64,000 nucleotides of DNA, taken from NCBI RefSeq assembly GCF_009184545.1, contig NZ_QJOW01000006.1:1-64000 (forward strand), read 5' to 3'. This stretch comes from Halosegnis rubeus (GTDB lineage: Archaea; Halobacteriota; Halobacteria; Halobacteriales; Haloarculaceae). Each line of letters starts with the position of its first letter. Position 1 is the stretch's first letter. The position numbers and the translations under genes were made by a program. The notes beneath the pieces were generated by a model that was not told where the DNA came from, ran no database searches, and saw only the letters and a list, made by a program, of their open reading frames with translations. Below are positions 8,101 through 16,064 of this stretch, piece after piece.

Positions 8101-11100
8101 GACCGGCCAGAGTGCCGCATCCTGTAGTTGGACGACCCCGAGCGCTGGAATCGTGGCGTCGTGTGTATTCGGTTGGTGACTGTAATGCGTACCATCACAG
8201 TACCAAGCAGTGTCTGTGATGGTCGCCGTGAGTTCTGGCCAGATAAGCGCCGTCGCATCCCGAACTGCCTCCCGATGACCCCGGTCAGCGTCTGGATTGA
8301 GTTCCGTGAGATGCCACCACGTTGGGATCGCCAAGTCCTTGTTGTACTCCCACTCCTCAATATCGCAGTCTAACCAATCTTTTTGACAGCTACCCGAGTG
8401 GCCGGCACTGAACGCTGGATGGTGTTCTGAGCGCCAACTAATCGTTTGGTACCGCTCCAGCAGGTCTTCGGGTGGGGAAATCGGTGGATTGGCTTCGAAC
8501 TCGGGATCGGCATCCGCGAGGGACTGCACTTCCGAGAGTGATAGCGCGCCCGTACGACGGTCGTCGGTGCCTCGGCCAGGGAAGAGCCATCCCCAATCGA
8601 TGTGGGGGCCGACCTGGACGCCCAGATGCAACAAGAAGTAGAGTTCCCACCGCTTGCGTTCTGCCTCTGAGAGGTCCATCTGTGCATGGATGGCCTCCCA
8701 CTGCTCGTCACTGGGCGGCGCGAGGGTTGGGGTGTCCGTGGGTTCGAAGTCTTGGCGGCACTCGATTGCTGCGGCCCATCGTCGGAACTTCGCGGCCGGC
8801 TCGGCCTCACCATCATCAGTCCCGGAAAATGGATACTCGACGCCATTTTCACTTGCGAGCGAATCCGCAACGGCGCTGAATCTCTCCGCCCATTCGGGGC
8901 CGAACACCAGTCGCTCGGCTGGGAGTTGGTTGCCGTCGTCGGTCGGAAGCGGGATCGTCTGCACGTATCGTCGCTCGAGAAACGCATCGTAGTCCGTTGG
9001 GGTACCGGTGAGTGTATCATACGCGAAGACTTCCTCGACGTCGTCGAACTGCTTGTTGTGGAACGGCTGGGGGGTCACCCACTCGGCAGTTTGTCCGGCT
9101 GTGGATTGCTTGTATAGATCGGCTAGGTAGCCGACGACGTCTGGGTCGCCATTTTCGTCGCCCGAGAACCCACCCGCTTCGGCGCCGACACGGCGATAGA
9201 AAGCTGCTTGTCCTTCCAGCTCTCGGGTTCCCCAGCGTCGGTTATGCCGCTTGAGCGGGCCGACCCACTCGTTTTGATACGGAATGATATAGACCGGTAA
9301 TTGTTGGGGTGGAGTGGGGAGTTCCGCCATGGATTGTTGTGACTCACCGGGCTCCTGGCGGCGGAAGACGATGCGTTCACTCCGTTGGCGGGATCCATCA
9401 TCGGATTGCCCCTCGCTAGGCCTCGCGCGAACTAATCTGGTTACGGTTGCCTCCTCCGACTCAGTCGTCGATGTGCCTTCCTTGTGTTTCTCTGCCGGCA
9501 ATAGGGGGACACCATGTCTACCGAGGCGGGTCGCTGCATCGACTTCTGCATCGTTTTCATCGTCGTCATCCGCATCTGCGCCGTGGCCGGCTAGCGCCTC
9601 CGCTATGGCCTCGAAGTACAGCTCTGCGTGGGTTGGCTGCTCGACAGTCACATGCCACGCATCGAACCCACCATCCGGTGTGGTTGTACTGGCTCGTTTC
9701 CAGAAGTCACAGAGGACCGTCACGAGGTCATCCTCCGATGCATCTGCTGCAATCGTCTCGATAATCGTGGTCAACCCGATCTGGGAAAGGAACCCGTTGA
9801 ACTGGGATTGGTCACTCGCCCCCGATTCGGGGAGGTCGGCTTTCCACGCTTTCCCATTCGCGATGACCTCTGTAGCAGGGATCGGCGGCGCGGCATCCCG
9901 CCCACGCAATGCCTCGAAGGCTTCCAACCGCGTCGGGTCGAGCAGTGTCGCCGTCGGCTGCAACGGTTCCTGGGAGTCAGTCGGGACGATCGCGGTGTCT
10001 TGGAGTCGACTGAGGGTGTCAGCGATTCCATTTGCGAGCGATGTCTCGGCGTCAGTCTCGGCGACGTCGACGGGGGCAACAAGCCACGGCATCCACGATC
10101 GATATCCCGACGGTGGAGCGTGAGTTGCCTCGTTGCTTTGGATGAGGTCTTCGCTTACGGTCGCGATGAGCGTCGGGAGCTCCTTGAGGAGCGTCTGGTT
10201 TTTTTCAGCAGTCGCGAGATGTTGGCGATCGAAACTCACCTCGAAGGGAGCATGAATTACGAACGGGAACGGCGTCGAAGCATCCGAAATCGGGTAGTAA
10301 AGGTGGAGAGGTTCTGGCGTTGGTTCCCAATCGGCTGCCTCGGGGCGCGGCTGTTCCAGCAGGATATCTATCGTTGCCGATTCGACGTCGATGTCGCGGT
10401 CCTCATCCGTCAACCACTGATGGACCTCTGGGGTCAGTGTCTGTGAGTATCGAAGGAACTCTCGCTCATGGGTGGTTGTGCCGGCAGTAGTGGTCGTTTC
10501 CTCTGTGACTGTATGCGGAATTCGGGAGAGTTCGGGATCATCGCCGATGGACGACTGGTGGGTACTGTCGGTCTCGATAGTCACTTCCCGGCGGTCACTA
10601 ATCTCAAGCGAACCGGTTTCCTCGGTGTCATCGCCCTCGAGCTTGAGGAAATCGATTTCGTCGAGTTCCCCAAGGAGGACTAGCGTTGACGCAGAGAGGT
10701 CGGTACACTCATCCCAGAATTGCGCTTGGGGTGTCTTGTCGCTGGACAGTCCGCCAACGTTTGCGCTTCGCCGGTTAGTCTCAAAGGCGTCGACGATATC
10801 GCGACCACTTTCGGCGAGTGCGTTTTGAACAGAATCGAGCAACCCGGTCCATTCCGGGTCATCATAATCAAGCCGGACGACCGTCTGGTAAGTGTCGGCA
10901 TGGTCCTCGAGCCATTTATTGTCCGGCGTTGCGGTTGATGAAGAGGATTGACCTGTCTTGAGGAGGGCGTCAACGAGCCGGCCTGTTGCATCCGACTCCT
11001 TGCGGTCGGTACTGATGAGGAATGGGTACCGGAATAAAGAGAGTCGAGGCAAATCGGTGAGGAACTCGCTTGGCGCTGGCGGCGCCTGCTCCTCGGTCGA

Positions 11101-11784
11101 CTCCCGCTCAGCGATGGTGTCGATATCCGGCGTTGATGGGAGTCTCGACCATGCTTCTTCATCTAGGATTTCGTCGAGAATAGACTGATACGACTCGATG
11201 ACGGAACTCTCGACATCGAGTTCATTTCTGAGATTTGTCTTGAGGTAATGGTCGTACCCTGCTAACAGCATCTGGCTCGCGCGATAGCGAGAGAACTGTG
11301 CCGAGAGCTGATCGTCATCGACGACCGAATGGACGGAAAACCGCTCACTCAGCTGGAGTAACGATTTGAGACCAACCCCTTTTTCACCGATCGAGTCGCT
11401 GTTGTCGAGTTTCTCCGATCGGCCGAGTCCAGTGACCGCCTCGAACACATCATCATCGTTGAGTTCAAACGGCCGACCAGTGTTCGCGATGAGTAAGGAT
11501 TCTGGGCCGACGATAACAGCCACTCGTCCGTCATCGTCGGATCCGTCGCGAATCGCGTCCCGCGCATTCTGGATGAGTTCCAAAACCGTCCGACTCTCGT
11601 GCGTGGAGGCGACGACTTGATTGCCGACGCCAAGATCCGCCTCCTTGCTCCATCGGCTTTCGTTCGTTAATGCACCGAGGAGGTCTTGATGTTCAGTGCG
11701 ACATAATTCTTCGACCGTCTGCTTTGGGGACCCTGAGCCACTCACTGAAACTCTAAACCTGTAGCCTGTGCGGTCTTTCCCCAC
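5197..11784 (-). CDS. Giant GHKL (sacsin/Hsp90-like) ATPase with C-terminal DUF3883-like domain
   Basis: 2195 codons. The N-terminus has the GHKL ATPase motifs: N-box ELIQNARDA (about 69-77), a G1-like IANTGRPF (about 99-106) and a G2-like GEKGVGLKS (133-141). This arrangement matches the sacsin N-terminal ATPase-like group. The long middle has no domain I recognise and includes acidic and Gly-rich linkers. The last about 110 residues (RRVEVKAV, KLTGNEFRMARRRG, YLLRLVSLPRAW) fit DUF3883, a PD-(D/E)XK-like domain common in defence proteins. A phage-defence or quality-control role is inference. The ORF start is GTG at 11784, but a TATA-like TTTTATTTAA (11785-11794) abuts it, so the GTG at 11745 may be the real start. 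It is monocistronic. Confidence 0.8.
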   Translation of the reverse strand: MGKDRTGYRFRVSVSGSGSPKQTVEELCRTEHQDLLGALTNESRWSKEADLGVGNQVVASTHESRTVLELIQNARDAIRDGSDDDGRVAVIVGPESLLIANTGRPFELNDDDVFEAVTGLGRSEKLDNSDSIGEKGVGLKSLLQLSERFSVHSVVDDDQLSAQFSRYRASQMLLAGYDHYLKTNLRNELDVESSVIESYQSILDEILDEEAWSRLPSTPDIDTIAERESTEEQAPPAPSEFLTDLPRLSLFRYPFLISTDRKESDATGRLVDALLKTGQSSSSTATPDNKWLEDHADTYQTVVRLDYDDPEWTGLLDSVQNALAESGRDIVDAFETNRRSANVGGLSSDKTPQAQFWDECTDLSASTLVLLGELDEIDFLKLEGDDTEETGSLEISDRREVTIETDSTHQSSIGDDPELSRIPHTVTEETTTTAGTTTHEREFLRYSQTLTPEVHQWLTDEDRDIDVESATIDILLEQPRPEAADWEPTPEPLHLYYPISDASTPFPFVIHAPFEVSFDRQHLATAEKNQTLLKELPTLIATVSEDLIQSNEATHAPPSGYRSWMPWLVAPVDVAETDAETSLANGIADTLSRLQDTAIVPTDSQEPLQPTATLLDPTRLEAFEALRGRDAAPPIPATEVIANGKAWKADLPESGASDQSQFNGFLSQIGLTTIIETIAADASEDDLVTVLCDFWKRASTTTPDGGFDAWHVTVEQPTHAELYFEAIAEALAGHGADADDDDENDAEVDAATRLGRHGVPLLPAEKHKEGTSTTESEEATVTRLVRARPSEGQSDDGSRQRSERIVFRRQEPGESQQSMAELPTPPQQLPVYIIPYQNEWVGPLKRHNRRWGTRELEGQAAFYRRVGAEAGGFSGDENGDPDVVGYLADLYKQSTAGQTAEWVTPQPFHNKQFDDVEEVFAYDTLTGTPTDYDAFLERRYVQTIPLPTDDGNQLPAERLVFGPEWAERFSAVADSLASENGVEYPFSGTDDGEAEPAAKFRRWAAAIECRQDFEPTDTPTLAPPSDEQWEAIHAQMDLSEAERKRWELYFLLHLGVQVGPHIDWGWLFPGRGTDDRRTGALSLSEVQSLADADPEFEANPPISPPEDLLERYQTISWRSEHHPAFSAGHSGSCQKDWLDCDIEEWEYNKDLAIPTWWHLTELNPDADRGHREAVRDATALIWPELTATITDTAWYCDGTHYSHQPNTHDATIPALGVVQLQDAALWPVTEPDTDDDPAEPPGGLMPEDLHTARPLITADEQRGAASYLPRLDLDKVIASIESRFDSDGELPNVDIASLPTMLGARPLDGLTPAQAADRLNEFLTSRAVADTHRTYDHQALSAMESTWDSQSNTVPTYGLLRRLTATSQVSRKLTDEEPKRQWIRRDIWHTGVRLPVRWADDSLILHVEEDVPQVEEPELRIYTQQIPQHAREQFANDESIAIVERPSREARAIAYLLGGAPDGPIPPFGIQTETEQPDLGVPEDESEPTAQEQDAIEDLKSTLKPRIIYLLAAYDADVSEPDHRSVYNQLNAIINNPIGIIENPEGTSSRRSTQWSPPTTAEEKPNQIAIYRSAIDKHSDDSTEIPLYLVADGLAQVIDQYSLRDVFENILIKPDYALDYDYAEQKENVRKELSELREQRFKLVQAALRTLLSNIDETASPPELHIDPDDDVEPTLEKMANAPNETEDTVVNAWVEAFTTAGLAEPVTRHCIAAAATEEFYARLQYIATALQNASELHHDDLRGHQVWDELDSWPTDSDVEPLRKYLTAVAKIDAFWATYTDSESDVETAFALAVETAANPTAPPAPLTPVIEGIPAGDRVATALRDRLLIELPKQSDGPIPESIITTVAEWHATRHETFAASLSEDDDTSKLLKAFTTALENPTESLATVIDALNGYREDTGGGGGTTSHAKRRELTMQWVSASDAELDDAVNSSLTLEDAPEDGGAPSIGSTSSSTPTSNAEIADDRGREAELLCLARTWNQFRTQDQSTRERILKELTRWRSADIWRMKPVEAIADIEADEPAIVGERPEVVLRQATIPDESAYRTAFRLLFDVSDERGPGFDYIDPFAGMDEKANSDWRPEHMRRVEVKAVTPDRATNGRVKLTGNEFRMARRRGPEPLASELPKQIRESTDRYLLRLVSLPRAWRSNSANGITVRDIQDFIDYGKFEEDDEPLWEKLRGGEFYVSFGSGD

Positions 11785-11971
11785 TTAAATAAAAGGTAGG
11801 GTCGATACGCCTTGTTGTACGAGTCCGGCTCCTTCGCCCTCCCGTCAAAACTACAACCAGGAACGACCGAACCAAGCTCTCAACGGAGGAAATCCAGCTG
11901 AGGAGGTGCTGAACCAGACAGTAACTTTCACTCCTGTAGTTCAGGGGTCACAACGTTGATCTCCTTTCGTT

Positions 11972-12000
11972 GAATCCAAGACTCAGTGATTCATTGATTA
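11972..12000 (+). repeat. GANTC octamer array, copy at the 3' end of the par operon
   Basis: GAATC, GACTC, GATTC and GATTA start at 11972, 11980, 11988 and 11996, exactly 8 bp apart, and run into the stop region of the parA partner gene (11991-11993). The same octamer pattern is found upstream of parA, so the operon is bracketed by the sites. Confidence 0.65.
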
Positions 12001-12440
12001 CCGTCTTCTTTTGCTAGTTCGCGGATCTTTTCCTTCGTCTCTTCGCGGTGCTCGCCGAACGCCACTTCGAAAATCCCTCGGTAGAAGTGCTTGTTCTTCT
12101 CGAGCGTGACGTCCTCTCGCTTCAACTGTTTCTTCAGCCGCGTGAATGTGACCTCAATATCCTCGCTCTGTTTCGGTTCAACGTATATCGTGGCCGAGTC
12201 CCAGTCCTCGCGGATGTTCAACGGCTTATCATCCGTTTCCGTTGTCTCCTCAGTGAAGGATTTAGTATCCGCCGAGTCAGCACTCCTCTGCTGACCAGAT
12301 TGCTCTTTTGTGGCGGCTGCAGATTCGCGGTCTTGTCTCTCTGTTTCCGACGTCGCCTCCGTCGTTTCGTCGTCCACGACTTCTTCGTCTTCTGCTTCCT
12401 CTGATGGGTCCTCAAATCGCTCGTCCATTCCTCGGGGCAT
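11991..12440 (-). CDS. Small acidic ParA partner, putative centromere-binding protein
   Basis: 149 residues. The first about 75 are Asp/Glu/Ser/Thr-rich and probably disordered. The C-terminal half reads as a strand (DSATIYVEP) followed by two helices (RLKKQLKRED, then HFYRGIFEVAFGEHREETKE), a beta-alpha-alpha order compatible with a ribbon-helix-helix fold. It begins 2 bp after the parA stop, so it is co-transcribed with parA. Small basic or acidic RHH adaptors encoded next to parA bind short tandem repeats at partition sites, and such repeats flank this operon. Assignment as the centromere-binding partner rests on position and predicted secondary structure, not on recognised homology. Confidence 0.65.
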   Translation of the reverse strand: MPRGMDERFEDPSEEAEDEEVVDDETTEATSETERQDRESAAATKEQSGQQRSADSADTKSFTEETTETDDKPLNIREDWDSATIYVEPKQSEDIEVTFTRLKKQLKREDVTLEKNKHFYRGIFEVAFGEHREETKEKIRELAKEDGNQ

Positions 12441-12442
12441 AG

Positions 12443-13354
12443 TTACACCTCCACCTGCGTTTTGTCGAACGCCCGTTCCATCGTCTCAGCAACCTCCAGG
12501 AAGAGGTCGCGCTCGACTTGCTGGTCGTTCGCGTCCTCCCATTCGAAAATATCGCAGCCGTTGTCCCACGCGCGCTGTATCGCCACCCGCATTGGAAGCT
12601 TGAAGATCGGCGCTAGTGACGCATATGACTCGTCAAATGCCTCCAGGAACTTCTGTGACTGCCCATCGTCTCTATACATGTTTGCCAGCAGTCCCACGAT
12701 CGCAATCTCGATCTGTTGGTTGTCCTCGATGGATTCCAGCTGATCCCAGAGATCGTCTAGAGCATCCCGGGATGTCGCTTGGGTTTGCGCAGCCAGGAAG
12801 ACGTTTTGCGCCGCGATGAACGCTGCATCCGTCAGGACCGAGAGATCAGGGGGGCAGTCGATCAAAATAAAATCGTAGTCGTAGCCGTCGTCGACCAACT
12901 CTTCGAGAGCAACTTTCAACGAGAGACGAGCGCCTGCGTCGTCCATCCAATCCCGGGCAAGCCCCATGTCCTTGTGGCTCGGTACGAGATCGAAATTCAG
13001 GTGTTCGTAATCGTCGCTGTGGATCATGATTTCTGAAAGAGTCGTGTCGTCCGTGCGCGGATTGTCGACGAGGACGTCGAGAAGATTTGCATCATCCGTA
13101 GCGAGCGTATTTGGAATGTCGTTCTTCGGGCTTGATGGATCGTTGTCATCGCCCGGACCCAGTCCAAGCCCTTTCGTCATGTCGGCCTGTGGGTCCATAT
13201 CGATCGCAAGAACATCGTGATCTCGCGAGGCTAGTGCCGCTGCACTGTTTATTGTCGCCGTTGTCTTCCCAGTCCCACCCTTCTGATTACCGAAGGCGAT
13301 CGTGGGAATGCCAGTCGATGGTGTGACGCCCCAGCCACGAGGTGACTCGGTCAT
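12443..13354 (-). CDS. parA: ParA family partition ATPase
   Basis: 303 residues. It has the deviant Walker A box NQKGGTGKTT (about 23-32), the A' motif AIDMDPQADMTKGLG and Walker B FILIDCPPDLS, all diagnostic of ParA/MinD-type Walker ATPases. It forms gradients on nucleoid DNA and segregates low-copy replicons when stimulated by a partner bound at the partition site. The partner is probably the 149-residue protein encoded 2 bp downstream. The ATG at 13354 lies about 28 nt from a TATA-like box at 13379-13387 on the minus strand, with GANTC repeats between, so ParA or its partner likely autoregulates. Presence of parA supports a plasmid-like replicon. Confidence 0.92.
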   Translation of the reverse strand: MTESPRGWGVTPSTGIPTIAFGNQKGGTGKTTATINSAAALASRDHDVLAIDMDPQADMTKGLGLGPGDDNDPSSPKNDIPNTLATDDANLLDVLVDNPRTDDTTLSEIMIHSDDYEHLNFDLVPSHKDMGLARDWMDDAGARLSLKVALEELVDDGYDYDFILIDCPPDLSVLTDAAFIAAQNVFLAAQTQATSRDALDDLWDQLESIEDNQQIEIAIVGLLANMYRDDGQSQKFLEAFDESYASLAPIFKLPMRVAIQRAWDNGCDIFEWEDANDQQVERDLFLEVAETMERAFDKTQVEV

Positions 13355-13358
13355 AGTA

Positions 13359-13387
13359 CGATCATTGATTCAATGACTCATAAATCC
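13359..13387 (-). promoter_or_regulatory. parA promoter with overlapping GANTC repeats
   Basis: Minus strand GGATTTATGAG (13377-13387) is TATA-like and about 28 nt from the parA ATG. GATTC (13367) and GACTC (13375), 8 bp apart, occupy the space between TATA box and start. Binding by the partition partner would block transcription. Confidence 0.55.
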
Positions 13388-13480
13388 ACGTCAGACATCC
13401 AATACCGCTTTTGAACCGATAAAGTGCTGTATTCCGTAGTATATGGTGCTAATAAGCGATCACGGTATTATATTTGCTGA

Positions 13481-13789
13481 AAATCAGTGAATCACTGATT
13501 CATTGACTCAACGCATTATGGAATTCTCGCTTTGCTGGTTCCTCGAGGAATGGAGCTTGCTACTGGCAGTTACTGAATCAGTGACTCTGTACTTCCCGTG
13601 GTGGGTAATTCATTGAATCTCTATCTCTTGGATTCACTGATTCATTGATTCAGTGTTTCAAATAGTCGCTGGCTCCGAGATTCTCTGTGATCCACTGAAT
13701 CCTGGAATCAACCACTCAAAAAATCTTAGATTCACTGATTCACTGAATCTATGATTCAATGACTCTGTGACTCATGGACTCTACGACTT
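13481..13789 (+). repeat. Long 8-bp-phased GANTC repeat arrays, putative partition centromere
   Basis: Degenerate GANTC octamers occur in strict 8-bp steps. Units start at 13481, 13489, 13497 and 13505; at 13575 and 13583; at 13607, 13615, 13623, 13631, 13639, 13647 and 13655; and at 13689 then every 8 bp to 13785 (13 units). The clearest run reads gattcact gattcact gaatctat and so on from 13729. A perfect palindrome AATCAGTGA-A-TCACTGATT lies at 13482-13500. Arrays of 7-8 bp units are typical binding sites of ribbon-helix-helix partition proteins. The gap 13790-13927 shows only a C-rich run and no gene. Confidence 0.75.
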
Positions 13790-13927
13790 AGTAATATAGA
13801 CTACCTCGATCCCGTGGACCCTAGCAATACGGACGTAGATTGGGTCGAGAGCGGGTTTGGGGCGGAATGGTCCTAGTCACCCCCCCCTGACACTAATGTC
13901 TCCTCGCTAATGTCGACGATAAATCAG

Positions 13928-14584
13928 TCAGGGATAGAGACAGTCAGCAAGATTTTCACCGGGACGAATGAAGGCCACAATCTCCGCAGTGATATCGAAC
14001 CGCGCCGGGAACGCGTCCGCCGCTGAGATCTGCTCATCAATTTCATCGATGTCTATTACTGGCTTTGATCGCTCGGTTTCGAATTCCAGCCAGCCGTACG
14101 GTAACAGCAAGAAAACCGCATTATCCGCATCTACACCACCCCTTATGAGTTTCTTTGCTGGACAGTTCCCGGCCTCACCGATAATATGGGTGCCATTTTC
14201 GAAATACGCGATGTCGGCACGGCCGTTTGAGTACTGCCGTTCGAAGCACGTGTACACTACGTCCCGATCGATAACTCGCCACTCATTCTGCTCCCACTCC
14301 TCAAGCGGGCGAGCAACATCGTGCCCGAGCTGGTAGAGAAAATCCGCGAGTACAACCTTCAACCGTAGGTGCTCGAAACTCTCGTTTGAACGCTGCTCGT
14401 GCATTCGGACCCAGTGTTTCTGGGCCGTTGTTTCGTACTGAATTGCGTACGCCTCCAAATCACCGGACTCGAAGACTGCCGAGATATCGACGGTCTCCCG
14501 TCTGCTCCCCCGGTTGTGGGAGGTGAAGGCGTTACTCGCTCGTTCTGGACTTAATCGGGTAAACGAGAAGTTCTCAGCTGACAT
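13928..14584 (-). CDS. Unrecognised protein with nuclease-like motifs, coupled to the recombinase
   Basis: About 218 residues from the ATG at 14584 (MSAENFSFTRL). The frame is open further upstream but there it overlaps the recombinase, so I prefer this start. It overlaps the recombinase stop by 11 bases (ATGTCAGCTGA), implying translational coupling. The centre reads SFEHLRLKVVLADFLYQLG, then GRADIAYFENG and HIIGEAGNCPAKKL. A conserved Glu, then an Asp, then ExG followed by lysines, is reminiscent of PD-(D/E)XK nucleases, though the usual ExK lysine is not in place. A role with the recombinase in element mobility or as an accessory nuclease is inference. I do not recognise the family. Confidence 0.6.
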   Translation of the reverse strand: MSAENFSFTRLSPERASNAFTSHNRGSRRETVDISAVFESGDLEAYAIQYETTAQKHWVRMHEQRSNESFEHLRLKVVLADFLYQLGHDVARPLEEWEQNEWRVIDRDVVYTCFERQYSNGRADIAYFENGTHIIGEAGNCPAKKLIRGGVDADNAVFLLLPYGWLEFETERSKPVIDIDEIDEQISAADAFPARFDITAEIVAFIRPGENLADCLYP

Positions 14585-15770
14585 CGTCCGCGGTCGTGGT
14601 TTGTTCGTCGATTTTCTCGAATGCGTCACTCGCGACTTCCGCCTGCTCGCTCGCCTCAATGTGACTGTACATTTTTGATGTAGTGGACGGATCTTCGTGG
14701 CGAAGCGCACGTTGAGCCGCTGAAGCACCCTCTGCCCGATAGAGGGCCTCGCCAGCACCGCGGCGCGCTCCGTGCGGTTTCAAGTACTCGTGCTCGCCCT
14801 CAACAGGGATCTCACCCTCCTTGCAGAGTCGGCGGAAGATATTCCGAACGGTCTCAGTCGTGATCGATGGTGGGGAAATCTCATACCGACGTAGAACTGC
14901 GTCTGGACCGTCTGCCTCGAGTTCGGCTTCCAAGCTATCTACGCGATTGCCAAGCTCCGTACGCGCACACTCGTATAATGACGGCGCGTGCTGTGTCGGG
15001 AACACCGGCCACTCCTCCGTCGGTGGGTCCAGAATCTTGCGATACTGCTGTACGGCCGAGCGGGCCTGACTTGGTAACTGCACCTCCTCACCGGCTGTTT
15101 GACTCTTCCCCAGTACCCGAATCACACCCGCTTCGGGATCCACGTCCGCCCATGTGACACCTGTCCGGCGCGAATCATTGGGATCACGGAGAAGTTCAGC
15201 GCTCCGCGCGCCAGAGTACGCGAATAGGTAGACGAGCGCTCGGTCCCGCGCTTCCTCTACAGCGTTGCTCCCTCGTTCGGAGATCGCGTCGTGTGCACGC
15301 TCATCCACGTACTGAACGAAGGCCGTTCGCTCTTGCGGACTCCAGAATTGCTGGCGATTACCGTTCGCGCCGAGCGACGCATCGGGCAATTCCTCCAGAG
15401 CCGGCTTGTGCTCGGCGGGGTTCTCTTCCCGGTATCCCCACTTTACGCAGTAGGTGAAAAACGCGCGGACAAGAGCGTAATATTGCTGGGCAGTCCGTCC
15501 TGTGATACCTGCCTCATCGTCCTGATCCGCGACGCGTGCGTCGGTTCGACGGTGAAGGTATTCGGCGTACTGCATCATTGTTCGTCGCGAGATGTCGCGT
15601 ACGGTCTCGACGGAGTCGGGCGTCCAGTCGATGAACGCCGTGAGGACACGGTCGGCTTCGCGGGCGTAGTTCCCGCCGCCACCAGGCTTGGCTTTCTTCT
15701 GTACCCACTCCTCAACGGCTTTTTCCAGGGGTTTGTGGGCCTCTGTATCGGTTGGCCGGCGTTCGGGCAT
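14574..15770 (-). CDS. Tyrosine recombinase / site-specific integrase
   Basis: 398 residues. The N-terminus (VEEWVQKKAKPGGGGNYARE, then LTAFIDWTPDSVETV) is a SAM-like core-binding domain. The C-terminal catalytic domain has the first arginine in YLFAYSGARSAELLRDP, the HxxR box in LKPHGARRGAGEALY, and the tyrosine in TSKMYSHIEA. These complete the R...HxxR...Y set. It would cut and join DNA at short inverted-repeat crossover sites for dimer resolution or integration. A strong 28-bp palindrome (15810-15837) lies 40 bp upstream and may be its target or its operator. It is probably the first gene of a two-gene unit with the overlapping gene downstream. Confidence 0.9.
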   Translation of the reverse strand: MPERRPTDTEAHKPLEKAVEEWVQKKAKPGGGGNYAREADRVLTAFIDWTPDSVETVRDISRRTMMQYAEYLHRRTDARVADQDDEAGITGRTAQQYYALVRAFFTYCVKWGYREENPAEHKPALEELPDASLGANGNRQQFWSPQERTAFVQYVDERAHDAISERGSNAVEEARDRALVYLFAYSGARSAELLRDPNDSRRTGVTWADVDPEAGVIRVLGKSQTAGEEVQLPSQARSAVQQYRKILDPPTEEWPVFPTQHAPSLYECARTELGNRVDSLEAELEADGPDAVLRRYEISPPSITTETVRNIFRRLCKEGEIPVEGEHEYLKPHGARRGAGEALYRAEGASAAQRALRHEDPSTTSKMYSHIEASEQAEVASDAFEKIDEQTTTADDVS

Positions 15771-15800
15771 TGGGGTGGCTGACCCGAGGGCGGCGACCCA

Positions 15801-15837
15801 CTAAAATCCACTTGTGCTTATTCGAGTAAGCACAAGT
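15801..15837 (-). promoter_or_regulatory. Recombinase promoter and 28-bp perfect palindrome (operator or crossover site)
   Basis: ACTTGTGCTTA (15810-15820) and TAAGCACAAGT (15827-15837) are perfect 11-bp arms around a 6-bp spacer ttcgag. Minus-strand GGATTTTAG (15801-15809) next to it is TATA-like and about 34 nt from the recombinase ATG. Arms of 11 bp with a 6-bp spacer are the geometry of a tyrosine-recombinase core site, so this may be the crossover site as well as an operator. Confidence 0.55.
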
Positions 15838-16064
15838 AGAATAAACGGAAATGCTAAAACCGAGATATTGGGGCGCTTAGAACTTCTAAACCTGGAATAG
15901 GATCATATATACAAGCGGTAAACCGTATGTTGCTATATGGAGGGTTCGTCATATCTCTCCGCTTTTCTCAATCTCAAGATTGTTTGATTAAATGTATACT
16001 AGATCCAGTCACCTATCTATCTATTCGGGAAACGACTTTGATAGTAGCGTTTTAATCACGATCA

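Noticed and set aside
13481-13789. The repeats could be a CRISPR array
   Set aside because: Units are about 8 bp and degenerate with no 20-40 bp spacers between identical repeats. No cas gene is nearby. The 8-bp phase fits a partition-type site instead.
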